This document shows, piece after piece, positions 15,737 through 24,784 of a DNA stretch of 64,000 nt. This DNA comes from Lysinibacillus pinottii (GTDB lineage: Bacteria > Bacillota > Bacilli > Bacillales_A > Planococcaceae), in contig NZ_JANTOO010000004.1 in assembly GCF_024753545.1 (NCBI RefSeq), positions 1 through 64,000 of the forward strand, given 5' to 3'. The notes beneath the pieces are model-generated. The model did no database searches, was not told where the DNA came from, and was given only the letters and a program-made list of their open reading frames with translations. Position 1 is the stretch's first letter; each line of letters opens with the position of its first letter. The position numbers were made by a program, and so were the translations under genes.

Positions 15737-16285
15737 TTACGCTGGTAGCACAGATTCCACAATGGCTGTATCTGACATCAGCATTTCTTTTAATCGAGCC
15801 TTTGCACGGAATAAACGTGATTTCACAGTACCAATGGAAACTTTCATAATTGTAGAAATTTCTGCAAGTGAATATTGATCTATGTAGAAATACCATAAAG
15901 TCTTTCTATAGATGCCATCTAATTGCTCCATTTTATCTTGTACTAGTTTTGTGACAATATCCTTTTCAACCTTTTCTTCTGTTGAAATTTCATTATTGGG
16001 AACCAAATCTAATATCGGTACGTCTAATGTTTCAGGTTGGTTCATCATATATTTACTACGACGAACCTTTTTACGATAGCGATCTCTGAATGTATTCATT
16101 GTAATGGTTGTAAGCCAAGCCTTAATATGCTCTACTTCAGCTACGCTGTCTTCATAGCGTACAACCTTTACCCAAACTTCTTGCATTAAATCTTCAGCCT
16201 CTACATTATTGCGAGTTAGTTTTAAACATAAGTGATATATATAACGATTGTATTCCTCGTATACGCCTTCTAATTTTTCATTCAT
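15737..16285 (-). CDS. ECF-type RNA polymerase sigma factor
   Basis: A 182-aa group 4 sigma factor with region 2 (YHLCLKLTRNNVEAEDLMQE, WVKVVRY, IKAWLTTITMNTFRDRYRKK) binding the -10 element and region 4 (LDGIYRKTLWYFYIDQYSLA, EISTIMKVSIGTVKSRLFRA) binding the -35. A 35-residue acidic linker joins them. The ATG follows GCGGAGG by eight bases. Unlike SigW, SigM or SigX loci, no anti-sigma gene follows: the gene ends near a bidirectional terminator, and upstream lies a GAF-LuxR gene in a separate unit. How it is held inactive is unclear. A possible ECF-type promoter lies 70-90 bases upstream. Confidence 0.9.
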   Translation of the reverse strand: MNEKLEGVYEEYNRYIYHLCLKLTRNNVEAEDLMQEVWVKVVRYEDSVAEVEHIKAWLTTITMNTFRDRYRKKVRRSKYMMNQPETLDVPILDLVPNNEISTEEKVEKDIVTKLVQDKMEQLDGIYRKTLWYFYIDQYSLAEISTIMKVSIGTVKSRLFRAKARLKEMLMSDTAIVESVLPA

Positions 16286-16350
16286 TGTGTATGCCTCCGC
16301 TTCTTGTTCTTGCTTCTATACACATTCTCGCAAAATAATGTATTACACTC

Positions 16351-16378
16351 TATCGTATTGGCTTTCAATTTCATTACA
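16351..16378 (-). promoter_or_regulatory. Candidate ECF-type promoter of the sigma gene
   Basis: On the minus strand TGTAAT (16373-16378), 17 bases, CGATA (16351-16355). This resembles Bacillus ECF promoters (TGWAAC, 16-17 bases, CGWM) and would fit autoregulation. The last base of the -35 differs from consensus. Confidence 0.3.
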
Positions 16379-16602
16379 ATCGTGTAAGCTTAAACACTTT
16401 TGCTTGTAATATTCGTAAAAATTGTTTTACTACTATATTACTCAGCCTGTATAACACTGCTCTATAACATTAAACTTCTATTTTCATTACTATATTCATA
16501 ATAATAATTATTGGAAAATTAAAAATCTGCCACTTTAACAATGACTTGTAAAGTAAGCAGATGTATTTCATCTAGTGGGGAACCCCCTATTTTTCGCTTT
16601 GG
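16379..16602. other. AT-rich intergenic region between the ECF sigma gene and the GAF-LuxR gene
   Basis: No open frame with a start signal. A short GGGG-AA-CCCC hairpin at 16573-16586 has a T-run only on the plus strand, where no gene ends, so I do not call it a terminator of the LuxR gene. Confidence 0.4.
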
Positions 16603-17736
16603 CTAACTTAATAGTCCTAATCGAAAAGCCGAAGCAACGACCTGTGTCCGATTCTTCGCTTTGAGCTTTGTCATTAAACTACTTACATAATCTCTGACTG
16701 TATGCTCACTTAGAAATAGTAATCCCCCAATTTTTTTATTGTCATATCCCTCTGCAAGCAGACCCAAAATCATGGACTCCCTTTCTGTTAAGTGAAGTTC
16801 TGTACACTTTTCAACCTTTTCACCCTTACGTGATAAAAATAACCCCAACCGCTTCCCTACTTCTTCAAGTAACAATAATTCACTCTTCGTACAATCAAAT
16901 TCTTCACCTAGCTGGTCAAATGTTAGCCATCCAAATAATTGATCCTGTTGAATAATCGGGATAAATATAATCGACGATAAATTAAATAATTGTATATGTT
17001 CTTCCTTCACATAATTTTTAGGGGTTTTCAAATATATAGGTTTTCTTGAGCCGAGTACGGTATTTTCACTGGTTAGCTCCCCTTTCATGCTTTGAACCTT
17101 TGGAAGCTCTGCACCAATAACCCCGTAAAATTGATTGGACCAAGGCACATAGGCATAAAATACACATCTTTTATAAGTAAAATACTCTTCACATTTCTTT
17201 AAAATATAGGCTAAATCCTGATAACCAGAGGAACTGATGAGCAATTTATCGAGTTTATCCAATAATTGTAGTCGCCTCAACTCCTCATTTTCAGGAGTAG
17301 TTCTACGACTATTTTTGTGATCTTCTTCGTCATTAAAGTAAAGCTGTACTAAAAATGTAAATATCGTTAGTACATACATTAGAATGGCATGCATTCGACT
17401 AATTTTTTGCTGAATCATGAAAGTAATCAATGATTTCTCTAAAATCAATTGGAATAGATGAAAGCTTCTCGTATCAATAATAGATAGCTGTGATTGAAGC
17501 CATGTCTTAAAAAAACTTCTAAAATCATCATTTAGTTCTTCGATAGTTGAATGCGTCATTAAATGTAGAAAGGAATCCAGTAGCATTGCCACTCTTTCTC
17601 TATCTGCTTCAGCAATAGAAGGGTCTAGATTGAGGTAAATATTCGTATTCTCTTCAATTTGTTTACTATGAATTTTGATAAATAACACAAATTCTTGAAG
17701 TGTCATTTGTTCAAAGGATTGAAATGAGTGCGTCAT
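16603..17736 (-). CDS. GAF-domain LuxR/NarL-type transcriptional regulator
   Basis: A 377-aa regulator. The N-terminal 130 residues are mostly helical (FVLFIKIHSKQIEENTNIYL) with a hydrophobic stretch ISRMHAILMYVLTIFTFLVQ. A GAF-like domain spans about 165-300 (CVFYAYVPWSNQFYGVIGAE, IIFIPIIQQDQLFGWLTFDQ). The C-terminus is a LuxR HTH: LTERESMILGLLAEGYDNKK, LSEHTVRDYVSSLMTKLKAK, NRTQVVASAFRLG. There is no response-regulator receiver, so the GAF region is probably the sensor. It is transcribed away from the two SDR genes that start 190 bases to the right, which makes these possible targets. The ribosome site AAGGAGGAGAGG is somewhat distant from the ATG. Confidence 0.85.
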   Translation of the reverse strand: MTHSFQSFEQMTLQEFVLFIKIHSKQIEENTNIYLNLDPSIAEADRERVAMLLDSFLHLMTHSTIEELNDDFRSFFKTWLQSQLSIIDTRSFHLFQLILEKSLITFMIQQKISRMHAILMYVLTIFTFLVQLYFNDEEDHKNSRRTTPENEELRRLQLLDKLDKLLISSSGYQDLAYILKKCEEYFTYKRCVFYAYVPWSNQFYGVIGAELPKVQSMKGELTSENTVLGSRKPIYLKTPKNYVKEEHIQLFNLSSIIFIPIIQQDQLFGWLTFDQLGEEFDCTKSELLLLEEVGKRLGLFLSRKGEKVEKCTELHLTERESMILGLLAEGYDNKKIGGLLFLSEHTVRDYVSSLMTKLKAKNRTQVVASAFRLGLLS

Positions 17737-17929
17737 AGGAAATTCCTCTCCTCCTTACTAAAAATACCCCTATAAATGAAGGGTACTCCATCACTATATT
17801 ATACAGCATCTTATAGGATAGTATTTCAAATTGAAAGGAGTAAGATGAAGCTATCGCTAAAATAAAGCGAATACATTTGAATCCTAAGGTAACCATATAA
17901 CCAGAAATAATGGAAGGTGCGTGCTTGAA

Positions 17930-18685
17930 ATGAGACTTGAAAATAAAGTAGCCGTTATTACAGGCGGAGGTACAGGCATCGGGAAAGAAACTGCACTATT
18001 ATTTGCGAAAGAAGGAGCAAAAATAGTCATTACTGATATAAATGAACAATCTGGGAACGAAACAGTTAGCTGCATCCAAGCAATTGGAGGCGAAGCCTTA
18101 TTTGTACGTCATGATGTTAGCAATGAAGACGATTGGAAAAAAGTTGCAGATATAACGATTCATACATTTAAAAAAATTGATATTCTTTTCAACAATGCAG
18201 GCATTTATATAATTAAACCACTTGCAGAAATTGAACTTTCAGACTGGAATCGCTTAATGGCCATCAATGTAACTGGTGTTTTCCTTGGCATGAAGCATAT
18301 CATGCCGCTTATGGCCAAACAAAATAATGGCTCTGTCATTAATGCTTCTTCCATTGCAGGCTTAACAGGTGCTGCTGGACATGTTTTATATGGCGCTAGT
18401 AAAGGTGCCGTACGCATTATGACAAAAGATGCCGCAATGGAATATGCCCCATTTGGTGTCCGCGTAAACTCTATTCACCCTGGCTATATCGATACAGGAA
18501 TGGCCGATTATGCATCTGCAACAACTGGAAGCTCTAAGGATGAATTAGGAAAAAACTTATTCCCATTAGGTCGTTTAGGTTCTGTAAAAGAAGTGGCTCA
18601 AACAGTACTGTTCTTAGCTTCTGATGAATCCTCTTTCTCAACCGGTGCCGAATTTGTTATTGATGGTGGAGCAACTGCAAAATAA
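17930..18685 (+). CDS. SDR-family NAD(P)-dependent oxidoreductase (first of a pair)
   Basis: A 251-aa classical short-chain dehydrogenase. VAVITGGGTGIGKETALLFA is the nucleotide-binding turn, LFNNAG the stabilising NNAG, INASSIAGLTGAAGHVLYGA gives the catalytic Ser and Tyr of Y-x-x-x-K (YGASK), and NSIHPGYIDTGM follows. An acidic residue at the end of strand 2 (ITDINEQ) favours NAD(H). Start taken at ATG 17930 (MRLENKVAVITGG), the usual family start, with GGAAGGTG upstream; a GTG three codons earlier is possible. Followed after 20 bases by a second SDR gene, one operon. Substrate unknown; 3-hydroxyacyl, sugar or steroid-type alcohols are all possible. Confidence 0.88.
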   Translation: MRLENKVAVITGGGTGIGKETALLFAKEGAKIVITDINEQSGNETVSCIQAIGGEALFVRHDVSNEDDWKKVADITIHTFKKIDILFNNAGIYIIKPLAEIELSDWNRLMAINVTGVFLGMKHIMPLMAKQNNGSVINASSIAGLTGAAGHVLYGASKGAVRIMTKDAAMEYAPFGVRVNSIHPGYIDTGMADYASATTGSSKDELGKNLFPLGRLGSVKEVAQTVLFLASDESSFSTGAEFVIDGGATAK

Positions 18686-18705
18686 TTATAAAGGTGGTCA
18701 TTAAA

Positions 18706-19449
18706 ATGAAACTAAAAGATAAAGTAGCAATCGTCACAGGTGGCGCTAGTGGTATCGGTGAAGCAACAGTTCGCCTCTTTGCCCAAGAAGGTGCTCAAGT
18801 AGTCATTGCCGATTTTTCAGAACGCGGACAAAACATCTCCGAACAATTGAATAACGATGGTTATGATACGCTCTTCGTAAAAACGGATGTAACAAGCGAA
18901 GATGATATTAAAAACATGATTAATGAAACCGTTCTTAAATATGGAAAACTTGATATTATGTATGCCAATGCAGGTGTAGCTGACGATGCATTCGCTCACG
19001 AGTTATCATTTGAAAAATGGAAAAGAACAATTGATATAAATTTATCAGGTGTATTTCTTTCTGATAAATATGCCATTGAGCAGTTCCTTGCGCAAGGAAC
19101 TGGTGGGGTCATAGTTAATGCTGGCTCTATCCATAGTTTTGTTTCCTTACCAAATCCAACAGCCTATTCATCTGCAAAAGGTGGTGTAAAACTATTAACA
19201 CAAAACCTATGCACAGCTTATGCAAAACAAGGTATTCGCGTAAATGCTGTATGTCCTGGCTATATCGATACACCTCTATTGGCTGAAGTAGACGCTCAAA
19301 AGAAAGAATATTTAGCTTCCCTTCATCCACAAGGTCGTCTTGGTAAACCAGAAGAGATTGCCAAAGCTGTTTTATTCTTAGCAAGCGATGATGCAAGCTT
19401 TGTTAATGGTACAACACTCCTTGTTGATGGCGGCTATACTGCTCACTAA
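18706..19449 (+). CDS. SDR-family NAD(P)-dependent oxidoreductase (second of a pair)
   Basis: A 247-aa short-chain dehydrogenase, a paralog of the preceding gene. VAIVTGGASGIGEATVRLFA binds the cofactor, YANAGVADDAF replaces NNAG with ANAG, and VNAGSIHSFVSLPNPTAYSS gives Ser and Tyr of YSSAK; VCPGYIDTPLL closes the fold. VIADFSERGQ keeps the acidic residue for NAD(H). The ATG is eight bases after AAAGGTGG. The close pairing suggests two steps on related alcohols or a heteromeric enzyme. A strong terminator follows. Confidence 0.88.
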   Translation: MKLKDKVAIVTGGASGIGEATVRLFAQEGAQVVIADFSERGQNISEQLNNDGYDTLFVKTDVTSEDDIKNMINETVLKYGKLDIMYANAGVADDAFAHELSFEKWKRTIDINLSGVFLSDKYAIEQFLAQGTGGVIVNAGSIHSFVSLPNPTAYSSAKGGVKLLTQNLCTAYAKQGIRVNAVCPGYIDTPLLAEVDAQKKEYLASLHPQGRLGKPEEIAKAVLFLASDDASFVNGTTLLVDGGYTAH

Positions 19450-19457
19450 TAAAAAAC

Positions 19458-19500
19458 TAAGGGTCTGAATTCGGCATCGTTCCGAAATCAGACCCTTTTT
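19458..19500 (+). terminator. Terminator of the SDR operon
   Basis: AGGGTCTGAATTCGG pairs with CCGAAATCAGACCC (one mismatch) and is followed by T5. Confidence 0.9.
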
Positions 19501-19738
19501 ATTTGATTAAAATTCTCCCAGAGCCAATCCGTCTAGATCATAACCTGAAGCAGTAAGCTTTAAAAGCAGTCGTATTTTATGGTAAAACAATATAAGATTA
19601 TTTAATGGCACTCCACATGCAGGTATTTTTTCGATAATATAAATATTAATATATTTTAAAGCTAAAAGAGTTGCTATTGGATGAAATGCTTTGTACTTTT
19701 ATTACATCAGTTATTATGAGGTTGAGGGGTGTTTTATA

Positions 19739-20665
19739 ATGAGTTTAAATGATTGGTTAAATGAAAAAGTTCCAGAAATCACAAGTTCATTATGTGATAT
19801 TAATCGACAGTATGTGGATATTGAAAATTCAATTGGCTTTGTTGGGCGCAATAAAATTTATAAAATCTTAGATAATTTTCATGAAGTGCTGTTTCCGGGT
19901 ATCCATACTGCTCCACCGATCGATACTAGACGCGTTAATATAGTAAGTAGTAATAAACTACGTGAAACGGCATTGGATTTACGGGATATTATCGAAAAAG
20001 TATTAATTTACAATTTGGAATACAACAGCAATCTTGAAAACTGTACTTGTCAAGAGGATGCAGATCGCATTGTGATGGATTTAATTTCGCAATTTCCAAA
20101 AATCCGTAAAACCTTGCAAACGGATATTCAGGCAGCGTACAACGGAGATCCTGCTGCCCTTTCCACAGAAGAAATTTTATTAAGTTATCCTTCGATTGTT
20201 GCGGTATATATTCACCGTATTGCACATGAGTTATATGAAGTGGGCGTACCAATTGTCCCACGTATTATGTCTGAGTATGCACATAGTTTAACAGGAATCG
20301 ATATTCACCCAGGCGCGACAATTGGTGAATCCTTCTTTATCGATCACGGCACAGGTGTCGTAATCGGTGAGACATGTATCATCGGCAATAATGTCAAAAT
20401 ATATCAAAGTGTCACGTTAGGGGCATTAAGCTTCCCTCTTGATGAAAATGGCAATCCAATTAAAGGGATTAAACGTCATCCGAATATTGAAGATAATGTC
20501 GTTATTTATGCGGGTGCAACCATTTTAGGTGGCGAAACGACCATTGGTCACGATTCAGTGCTAGGCAGTAACATTTGGCTTATGAATTCAATACCACCCT
20601 ATTCCCGTGTGTACAACTCACCACCAACACCTAATATCAGTAGTAGTAAATCGAAAAATGTTTAA
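19739..20665 (+). CDS. Serine O-acetyltransferase (EpsC/CysE type)
   Basis: A 308-aa enzyme that makes O-acetylserine from serine and acetyl-CoA, the first step of cysteine synthesis. The N-terminal half is the helical SAT domain; the C-terminal half is a left-handed beta-helix of hexapeptide repeats (GIDIHPGATIGESFFIDHGT, GVVIGETCIIGNNVKIYQSV, IYAGATILGGETTIGHDSVL). The active-site histidines and aspartate of DIHPGA and DHGTG are present. It is longer than the 217-aa B. subtilis CysE and matches the epsC group. The start MSLNDWLNEK follows GAGGGGTG; an upstream in-frame extension lacks a ribosome site. No cysteine synthase gene is adjacent. Confidence 0.92.
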   Translation: MSLNDWLNEKVPEITSSLCDINRQYVDIENSIGFVGRNKIYKILDNFHEVLFPGIHTAPPIDTRRVNIVSSNKLRETALDLRDIIEKVLIYNLEYNSNLENCTCQEDADRIVMDLISQFPKIRKTLQTDIQAAYNGDPAALSTEEILLSYPSIVAVYIHRIAHELYEVGVPIVPRIMSEYAHSLTGIDIHPGATIGESFFIDHGTGVVIGETCIIGNNVKIYQSVTLGALSFPLDENGNPIKGIKRHPNIEDNVVIYAGATILGGETTIGHDSVLGSNIWLMNSIPPYSRVYNSPPTPNISSSKSKNV

Positions 20666-20721
20666 TACTGACACGCTTTAATTAGACGGCAAAATTGACC
20701 TTCCATTATAGACACACCTAC

Positions 20722-20766
20722 TGAAAGACACTGCAAAGGATTTTCTACAGTGTCTTTCATTTTTTC
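20722..20766 (+). terminator. Terminator of the serine acetyltransferase gene
   Basis: TGAAAGACACTG and CAGTGTCTTTCA form a perfect 12-base stem followed by T6. Confidence 0.9.
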
Positions 20767-20947
20767 CTACACGTACCCTTCCATTTCATAGCTTAATACA
20801 ATGAAATACAACCAATAGCCTTGCTATAAAAATGTTGCAGTTTTCCCCATTAGAGCTTATTTATTTATGAACCCATGCTAATACTTTCTAGTTTTGATAT
20901 GCTATACTATTTCTATTATCGAAATATATTAGAAAGAGGGATGCTAG

Positions 20948-22330
20948 ATGACAAATTTACAGCAAATTGATGCTTATTTTGCTGAACATCGTGAGGCTCA
21001 TTTAAACGAATTGAAAGAGTTTTTACAAATTCCAAGTATTAGTTCTTTATCTGAGCATAAGGAAGATATCCAACATGCAGCACAATGGCTCGCTAATGCA
21101 TTTGAAAAATTAAATCTTGAGAATATCTCTATTACTCAAACTGCAGGTCATCCAGTTGTCTATGCTGATTGGTTACATGCGGAAGGCAAACCCACTATAT
21201 TGTTTTATGGTCATTATGATGTACAACCTGTTGATCCTTTAAATTTATGGGAGAGCGAACCTTTCAATCCTACCATTCGCGACAATAAATTATTCGCTCG
21301 TGGTGCCAGTGATGATAAAGGGCAAGTATTTATGCACTTAAAAATGATTGAAGCTTTATTTGCAACAACAGGAACTTTACCCGTGAACGTTAAATTTATT
21401 TATGAAGGTGAAGAAGAAATTGGTAGTCCACATTTACCTTCCTTTGTTGAAGAATATAAGGAAAAATTAGCGTCGGATCTAATTTTAATTTCTGATACTG
21501 GCCTTTATGGTCCTGGTAAACCTGCAGTATGCTATGGCTTACGTGGTTTAGCAGGTATTCAAATTGATGTGCGTGGAGCTAAAGGAGATTTACACTCAGG
21601 TCTCTATGGTGGAGGCGTGCAAAATGCCATCCATGCATTAGCTGAAATATTAGCATCCTTCCGTGATGAGCATGGCACAATCCAGGTGGAGGGTTTCTAC
21701 GACAATGTATTACCTTTAACAGAAGAAGAACGTGAAGCTTATCGCGCGCTTGGTTTTGATGAAGAGTCAGTTAAACAAGAGGTCGGTGTTAAAGAACTAT
21801 TTGGTGAACAAGGGTTTACCTACCTAGAACGTACTTGGGCTCGTCCAACATTAGAGGTTAATGGGGTCTTTGGTGGTTTCTCTGGAGAAGGCATCAAAAC
21901 GGTATTACCTGCTGAAGCAGGCGCTAAAATCACATGTCGTCTCGTCCCAAATCAAGAGCCTGATGAAATCGTGGCCCTATTAAAAGCCCACGTTGAAAAG
22001 CATAAGCCCGCTGGAGTAGAAATTAACATTTCGGAATTTGATAAAGGCCCTGCATTCTTAACACCATTTGATCATCCTTTCATTCAAGCAGCTGGACGTT
22101 CTTATGAAAAAGTTTATAATGTGCCTACTGCTTACACTCGTGGTGGTGGATCTATCCCTATCGTTGCTGCATTTGATGAAATTTTAGAAATCCCTGTAGT
22201 ATTAATGGGCTTCGGTTTATCTAGTGAAAACTTCCATGCTCCTAATGAGCATTTCCATTTAGAAAACTTTGATAAAGGTTTACGCGTTTTAAGTGATTAT
22301 TTATATGAAGTTTCGGAATTAAAAAAATAA
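20948..22330 (+). CDS. M20-family metallodipeptidase
   Basis: A 460-aa zinc peptidase of the ArgE/DapE/PepV-CNDP group that should cleave dipeptides in the cytoplasm. ILFYGHYDVQPVDP gives the first zinc histidine and aspartate, FARGASDDKGQVFMHL the bridging aspartate, and YEGEEEIGSPHLPSF the catalytic glutamate pair. GAKGDLHSGLYGG begins the lid domain, and SENFHAPNEHFHLENFDKG supplies the last zinc histidine. All metal ligands look intact. The ATG is preceded by AAAGAGGGATG. Single gene with its own terminator. Confidence 0.92.
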   Translation: MTNLQQIDAYFAEHREAHLNELKEFLQIPSISSLSEHKEDIQHAAQWLANAFEKLNLENISITQTAGHPVVYADWLHAEGKPTILFYGHYDVQPVDPLNLWESEPFNPTIRDNKLFARGASDDKGQVFMHLKMIEALFATTGTLPVNVKFIYEGEEEIGSPHLPSFVEEYKEKLASDLILISDTGLYGPGKPAVCYGLRGLAGIQIDVRGAKGDLHSGLYGGGVQNAIHALAEILASFRDEHGTIQVEGFYDNVLPLTEEEREAYRALGFDEESVKQEVGVKELFGEQGFTYLERTWARPTLEVNGVFGGFSGEGIKTVLPAEAGAKITCRLVPNQEPDEIVALLKAHVEKHKPAGVEINISEFDKGPAFLTPFDHPFIQAAGRSYEKVYNVPTAYTRGGGSIPIVAAFDEILEIPVVLMGFGLSSENFHAPNEHFHLENFDKGLRVLSDYLYEVSELKK

Positions 22331-22350
22331 TTTTTTTTGATTCCATAACA

Positions 22351-22386
22351 AATCCCCTCAACTACTTCAGTGAGGGGATTTTCTTT
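22351..22386. terminator. Terminator between the convergent dipeptidase and nitroreductase genes
   Basis: AATCCCCTCA and TGAGGGGATT form the stem; T-rich sequence follows on the plus strand and a mixed AT tail on the minus strand. Confidence 0.85.
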
Positions 22387-22400
22387 GGTGCTTTATGCAA

Positions 22401-22973
22401 TTACTGGCCAAAAACTGTAACAATTTCAGCTGATTTTTTCCGTTCTTTTCCTTTTGGCACTTCATCAAAATAACCCACTTGTAGCATCGCAATAACACGT
22501 TCACCCGGCTGTACCTTTAAGGCTTCGCGGAACTTTGGATTATCTAAAAAGCCTGGTGTTTTCCAGCAAGAGCCTATCCCTCTATCCCATGCTAACAGTT
22601 GCATATTTTGAATAAAGATACTCGCTGCACCATAATCCTCTAAACGCTCTTTTTGACGAGCATCCTCAGGTACGATAACAAAGGCATAGCCACCAGGTAA
22701 CGTAAATTTCAACATCTGCTTTGCCAAGTCTTCACTTAGAAGCTCTTGCCATTTCGGAATCGTCAGGTCGCGTAATAAATGTTGTAGGTCTTCTAATTCC
22801 TTCCCACAGGCTACCACTAAGCGCCAAGGCTCACGGTTACCGTGGTTGGGTGCCCAAACTGCATCGTCGATAATGGCCAATAAATCGTCCCGATCTACAG
22901 GTTGACCATTAAATTTTTTAATGGAACGACGTTGAATAATTGCATCTCTAACCGATAAAAATTGTTCGCTCAT
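22401..22973 (-). CDS. Nitroreductase-family flavoprotein
   Basis: A 190-aa FMN-dependent oxidoreductase. AIIQRRSIKKFNGQPVDRDD is the FMN-phosphate-binding start, APNHGNREPWRLVVACG the next contact, and DYGAASIFIQNMQLLAWDRG with GSCWKTPGFL completes the fold of the YdjA/TdsD-type group. Likely substrates are nitroaromatics or quinones, or a native flavin-reducing role. GAAGGAG lies before the ATG. Single gene, convergent with the dipeptidase. Confidence 0.9.
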   Translation of the reverse strand: MSEQFLSVRDAIIQRRSIKKFNGQPVDRDDLLAIIDDAVWAPNHGNREPWRLVVACGKELEDLQHLLRDLTIPKWQELLSEDLAKQMLKFTLPGGYAFVIVPEDARQKERLEDYGAASIFIQNMQLLAWDRGIGSCWKTPGFLDNPKFREALKVQPGERVIAMLQVGYFDEVPKGKERKKSAEIVTVFGQ

Positions 22974-23068
22974 ATATCCATTCTCCTTCTACCACAAGAC
23001 AACCTTTTAAGTTTATCTCTTCTACCCTCACATTATCATAAAATGATATGCTTTAAAACTACCTCATC

Positions 23069-23563
23069 CTAAGCAAAGCTATCCTCTATATGATAGAAAA
23101 AGTAAGTCATGCTTGGTGTATAGGCTGTGGAGTCCTCATAAAAATACGGTCGATTAATACTATCTGAAGTATGGGCATTTACATAAGGAATCCCGTTTTG
23201 AATACTAGTAACAATAACAGAGTGATCGATTCTCCCATTTCCTTGAAAATCATAAAAAATAACATCACCCAACTCCAGCTCTTCAGCGGTTTGAACACGT
23301 GTACCCTTCAACCCTATCGTTGAGCCTTCTAAATACCACCTTAAAGAGTGTGCAACAGACCAGCTAAAGCTCCAATTTCCTTGTTGAATCCACCAGCCCT
23401 TCTCTCTACTTGGTGCCCCTCGCATTGGTGCCCCACCTGCTAATAAACATTGTGATATATAGTTGGTACAGTCTACATCAAAGTTAGGAAAAGCTGGATT
23501 ACGTCTATTCCACCACAAATTGGCATACTGTACAGCAGCTTGCCTATTATACATCTTTGCCAT
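23069..23563 (-). CDS. Amidase_6-type cysteine hydrolase, no signal peptide
   Basis: A 164-aa papain-like domain. The catalytic cysteine is in NFDVDCTNYISQCLLAGGAP and the histidine in GRIDHSVIVTSIQNG; YVNAHTSD follows with the usual third polar site. This matches the putative amidase domain (PF12671) that often forms the C-terminal part of secreted wall or spore hydrolases. Here the whole protein is only this domain, with a short start MAKMYNRQAAVQYANLWWNR and no signal peptide or membrane span. It could act in the mother cell during sporulation or be released on lysis. AAGGAGGGGG precedes the ATG. Confidence 0.8.
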   Translation of the reverse strand: MAKMYNRQAAVQYANLWWNRRNPAFPNFDVDCTNYISQCLLAGGAPMRGAPSREKGWWIQQGNWSFSWSVAHSLRWYLEGSTIGLKGTRVQTAEELELGDVIFYDFQGNGRIDHSVIVTSIQNGIPYVNAHTSDSINRPYFYEDSTAYTPSMTYFFYHIEDSFA

Positions 23564-23745
23564 ACACCCCCTCCTTATGCCATCATATGTCTCTTCAAGT
23601 ATTTCTATTAGTTAGGTCCTTACTCATATTATTGTCGAAAATAGGTATAATCAGTATGTTCCTTTCCATTTTTAAGATCATTTTTGCTACAATAAGATTA
23701 AAAGAAATGTATGATTTTATTTTAGGACCAGAAGGGATGTTAAAT

Positions 23746-24768
23746 GTGAAGCAGCATGCTGAGAAAGAAATTTTACAGCCTACTCTTTTATGCGATAAAA
23801 AGGGTAATTTAAATCCAGCAGCCATCGGATTTGCACGTAAACCATTTATCAATAGCAATTTAAGCGGCCATCTCATGCGCAAAAAGAAATGGAACTATTG
23901 GTGTGTCTACGGTGATGAAATCTTATTTTCCGCTACGATTAGTCATCTAGATTATGCAGCAGTCTGCTTCGTCTATTTCCTTGAATATGAAACGCAGCGC
24001 TATTTCGAAAAAACGATTACCATTCCCTTCGGTGGTAAATTAAAAATGCCTACACAGGTTTTAGAATCTGTATCGTTTAAAAATAGCGAAATGATGATTG
24101 ATATACTATATGTACAAAATGAAACGCACCTATCCGTTTCTATTCCAAATTTTGATGGAGATATTTTACGTGCAAAGCTTATCATTCAACATCCCGCTAC
24201 AGACGAAACCTTAAATGTTGTCATCCCTTGGAATCGTAAAACATTTCAATTTACAGGAAAGCATCATACACTCCCTACTTCAGGTGTTGTCACAATTGGT
24301 ACTCGTCGTTATAATTTTTCGGCAGAAGAAAATTTTGCTGTCTTAGATTACGGTCGAGGTGTATGGCCGCGTGAAGCGGTATGGAATTGGGGAATGGCCT
24401 CTCAACGGGTCCGTGGAAGAAGGATTGGACTTAATTTAGGAGGCAAATGGACAGATGGAACAGGTATGACTGAAAATGCTGTTTTTGTTGATGGTAAAAT
24501 GACAAAAATACATGAGGATTTATTGTTTGATTATGATTCAGAAGATTACATGCAGCGCTGGAAAGTTAAAACCAAATTCTCTCATCAAGTGTCACTAACC
24601 TTCTCTCCGTTTTTTGAACGTGTAGCCTATACAAATGCAAAGCTAGTAAAATCAGAAGTACATCAATTATTTGGTTATTATGACGGTTCCATTTTGCTCG
24701 ACAATGGTGAAACATTAGTTATTCGACAAATGCTTGGATGCATTGAGGAACACCAAGCAAAATGGTAA
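23746..24768 (+). CDS. DUF2804 family protein
   Basis: A 340-aa protein of the DUF2804 family, whose function is unknown to me. Features are EKEILQPTLLCDKKGNLNPA at the start, a KKKWNYWCVYGDE block, many aromatic beta-strands, and the conserved centre LDYGRGVWPREAVWNWGMAS followed by GLNLGGKWTDGTGMTENAVF. The fold is probably an all-beta double domain of the AttH/lipocalin type, soluble. Two in-frame starts are possible, ATG 23737 and GTG 23746; AGAAGGGATG at 23730-23739 favours the GTG. Upstream in-frame codons run through the promoter region of the divergent amidase gene and are not coding. Confidence 0.8.
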   Translation: MKQHAEKEILQPTLLCDKKGNLNPAAIGFARKPFINSNLSGHLMRKKKWNYWCVYGDEILFSATISHLDYAAVCFVYFLEYETQRYFEKTITIPFGGKLKMPTQVLESVSFKNSEMMIDILYVQNETHLSVSIPNFDGDILRAKLIIQHPATDETLNVVIPWNRKTFQFTGKHHTLPTSGVVTIGTRRYNFSAEENFAVLDYGRGVWPREAVWNWGMASQRVRGRRIGLNLGGKWTDGTGMTENAVFVDGKMTKIHEDLLFDYDSEDYMQRWKVKTKFSHQVSLTFSPFFERVAYTNAKLVKSEVHQLFGYYDGSILLDNGETLVIRQMLGCIEEHQAKW

Positions 24769-24784
24769 TACGAACCTTATAGAA

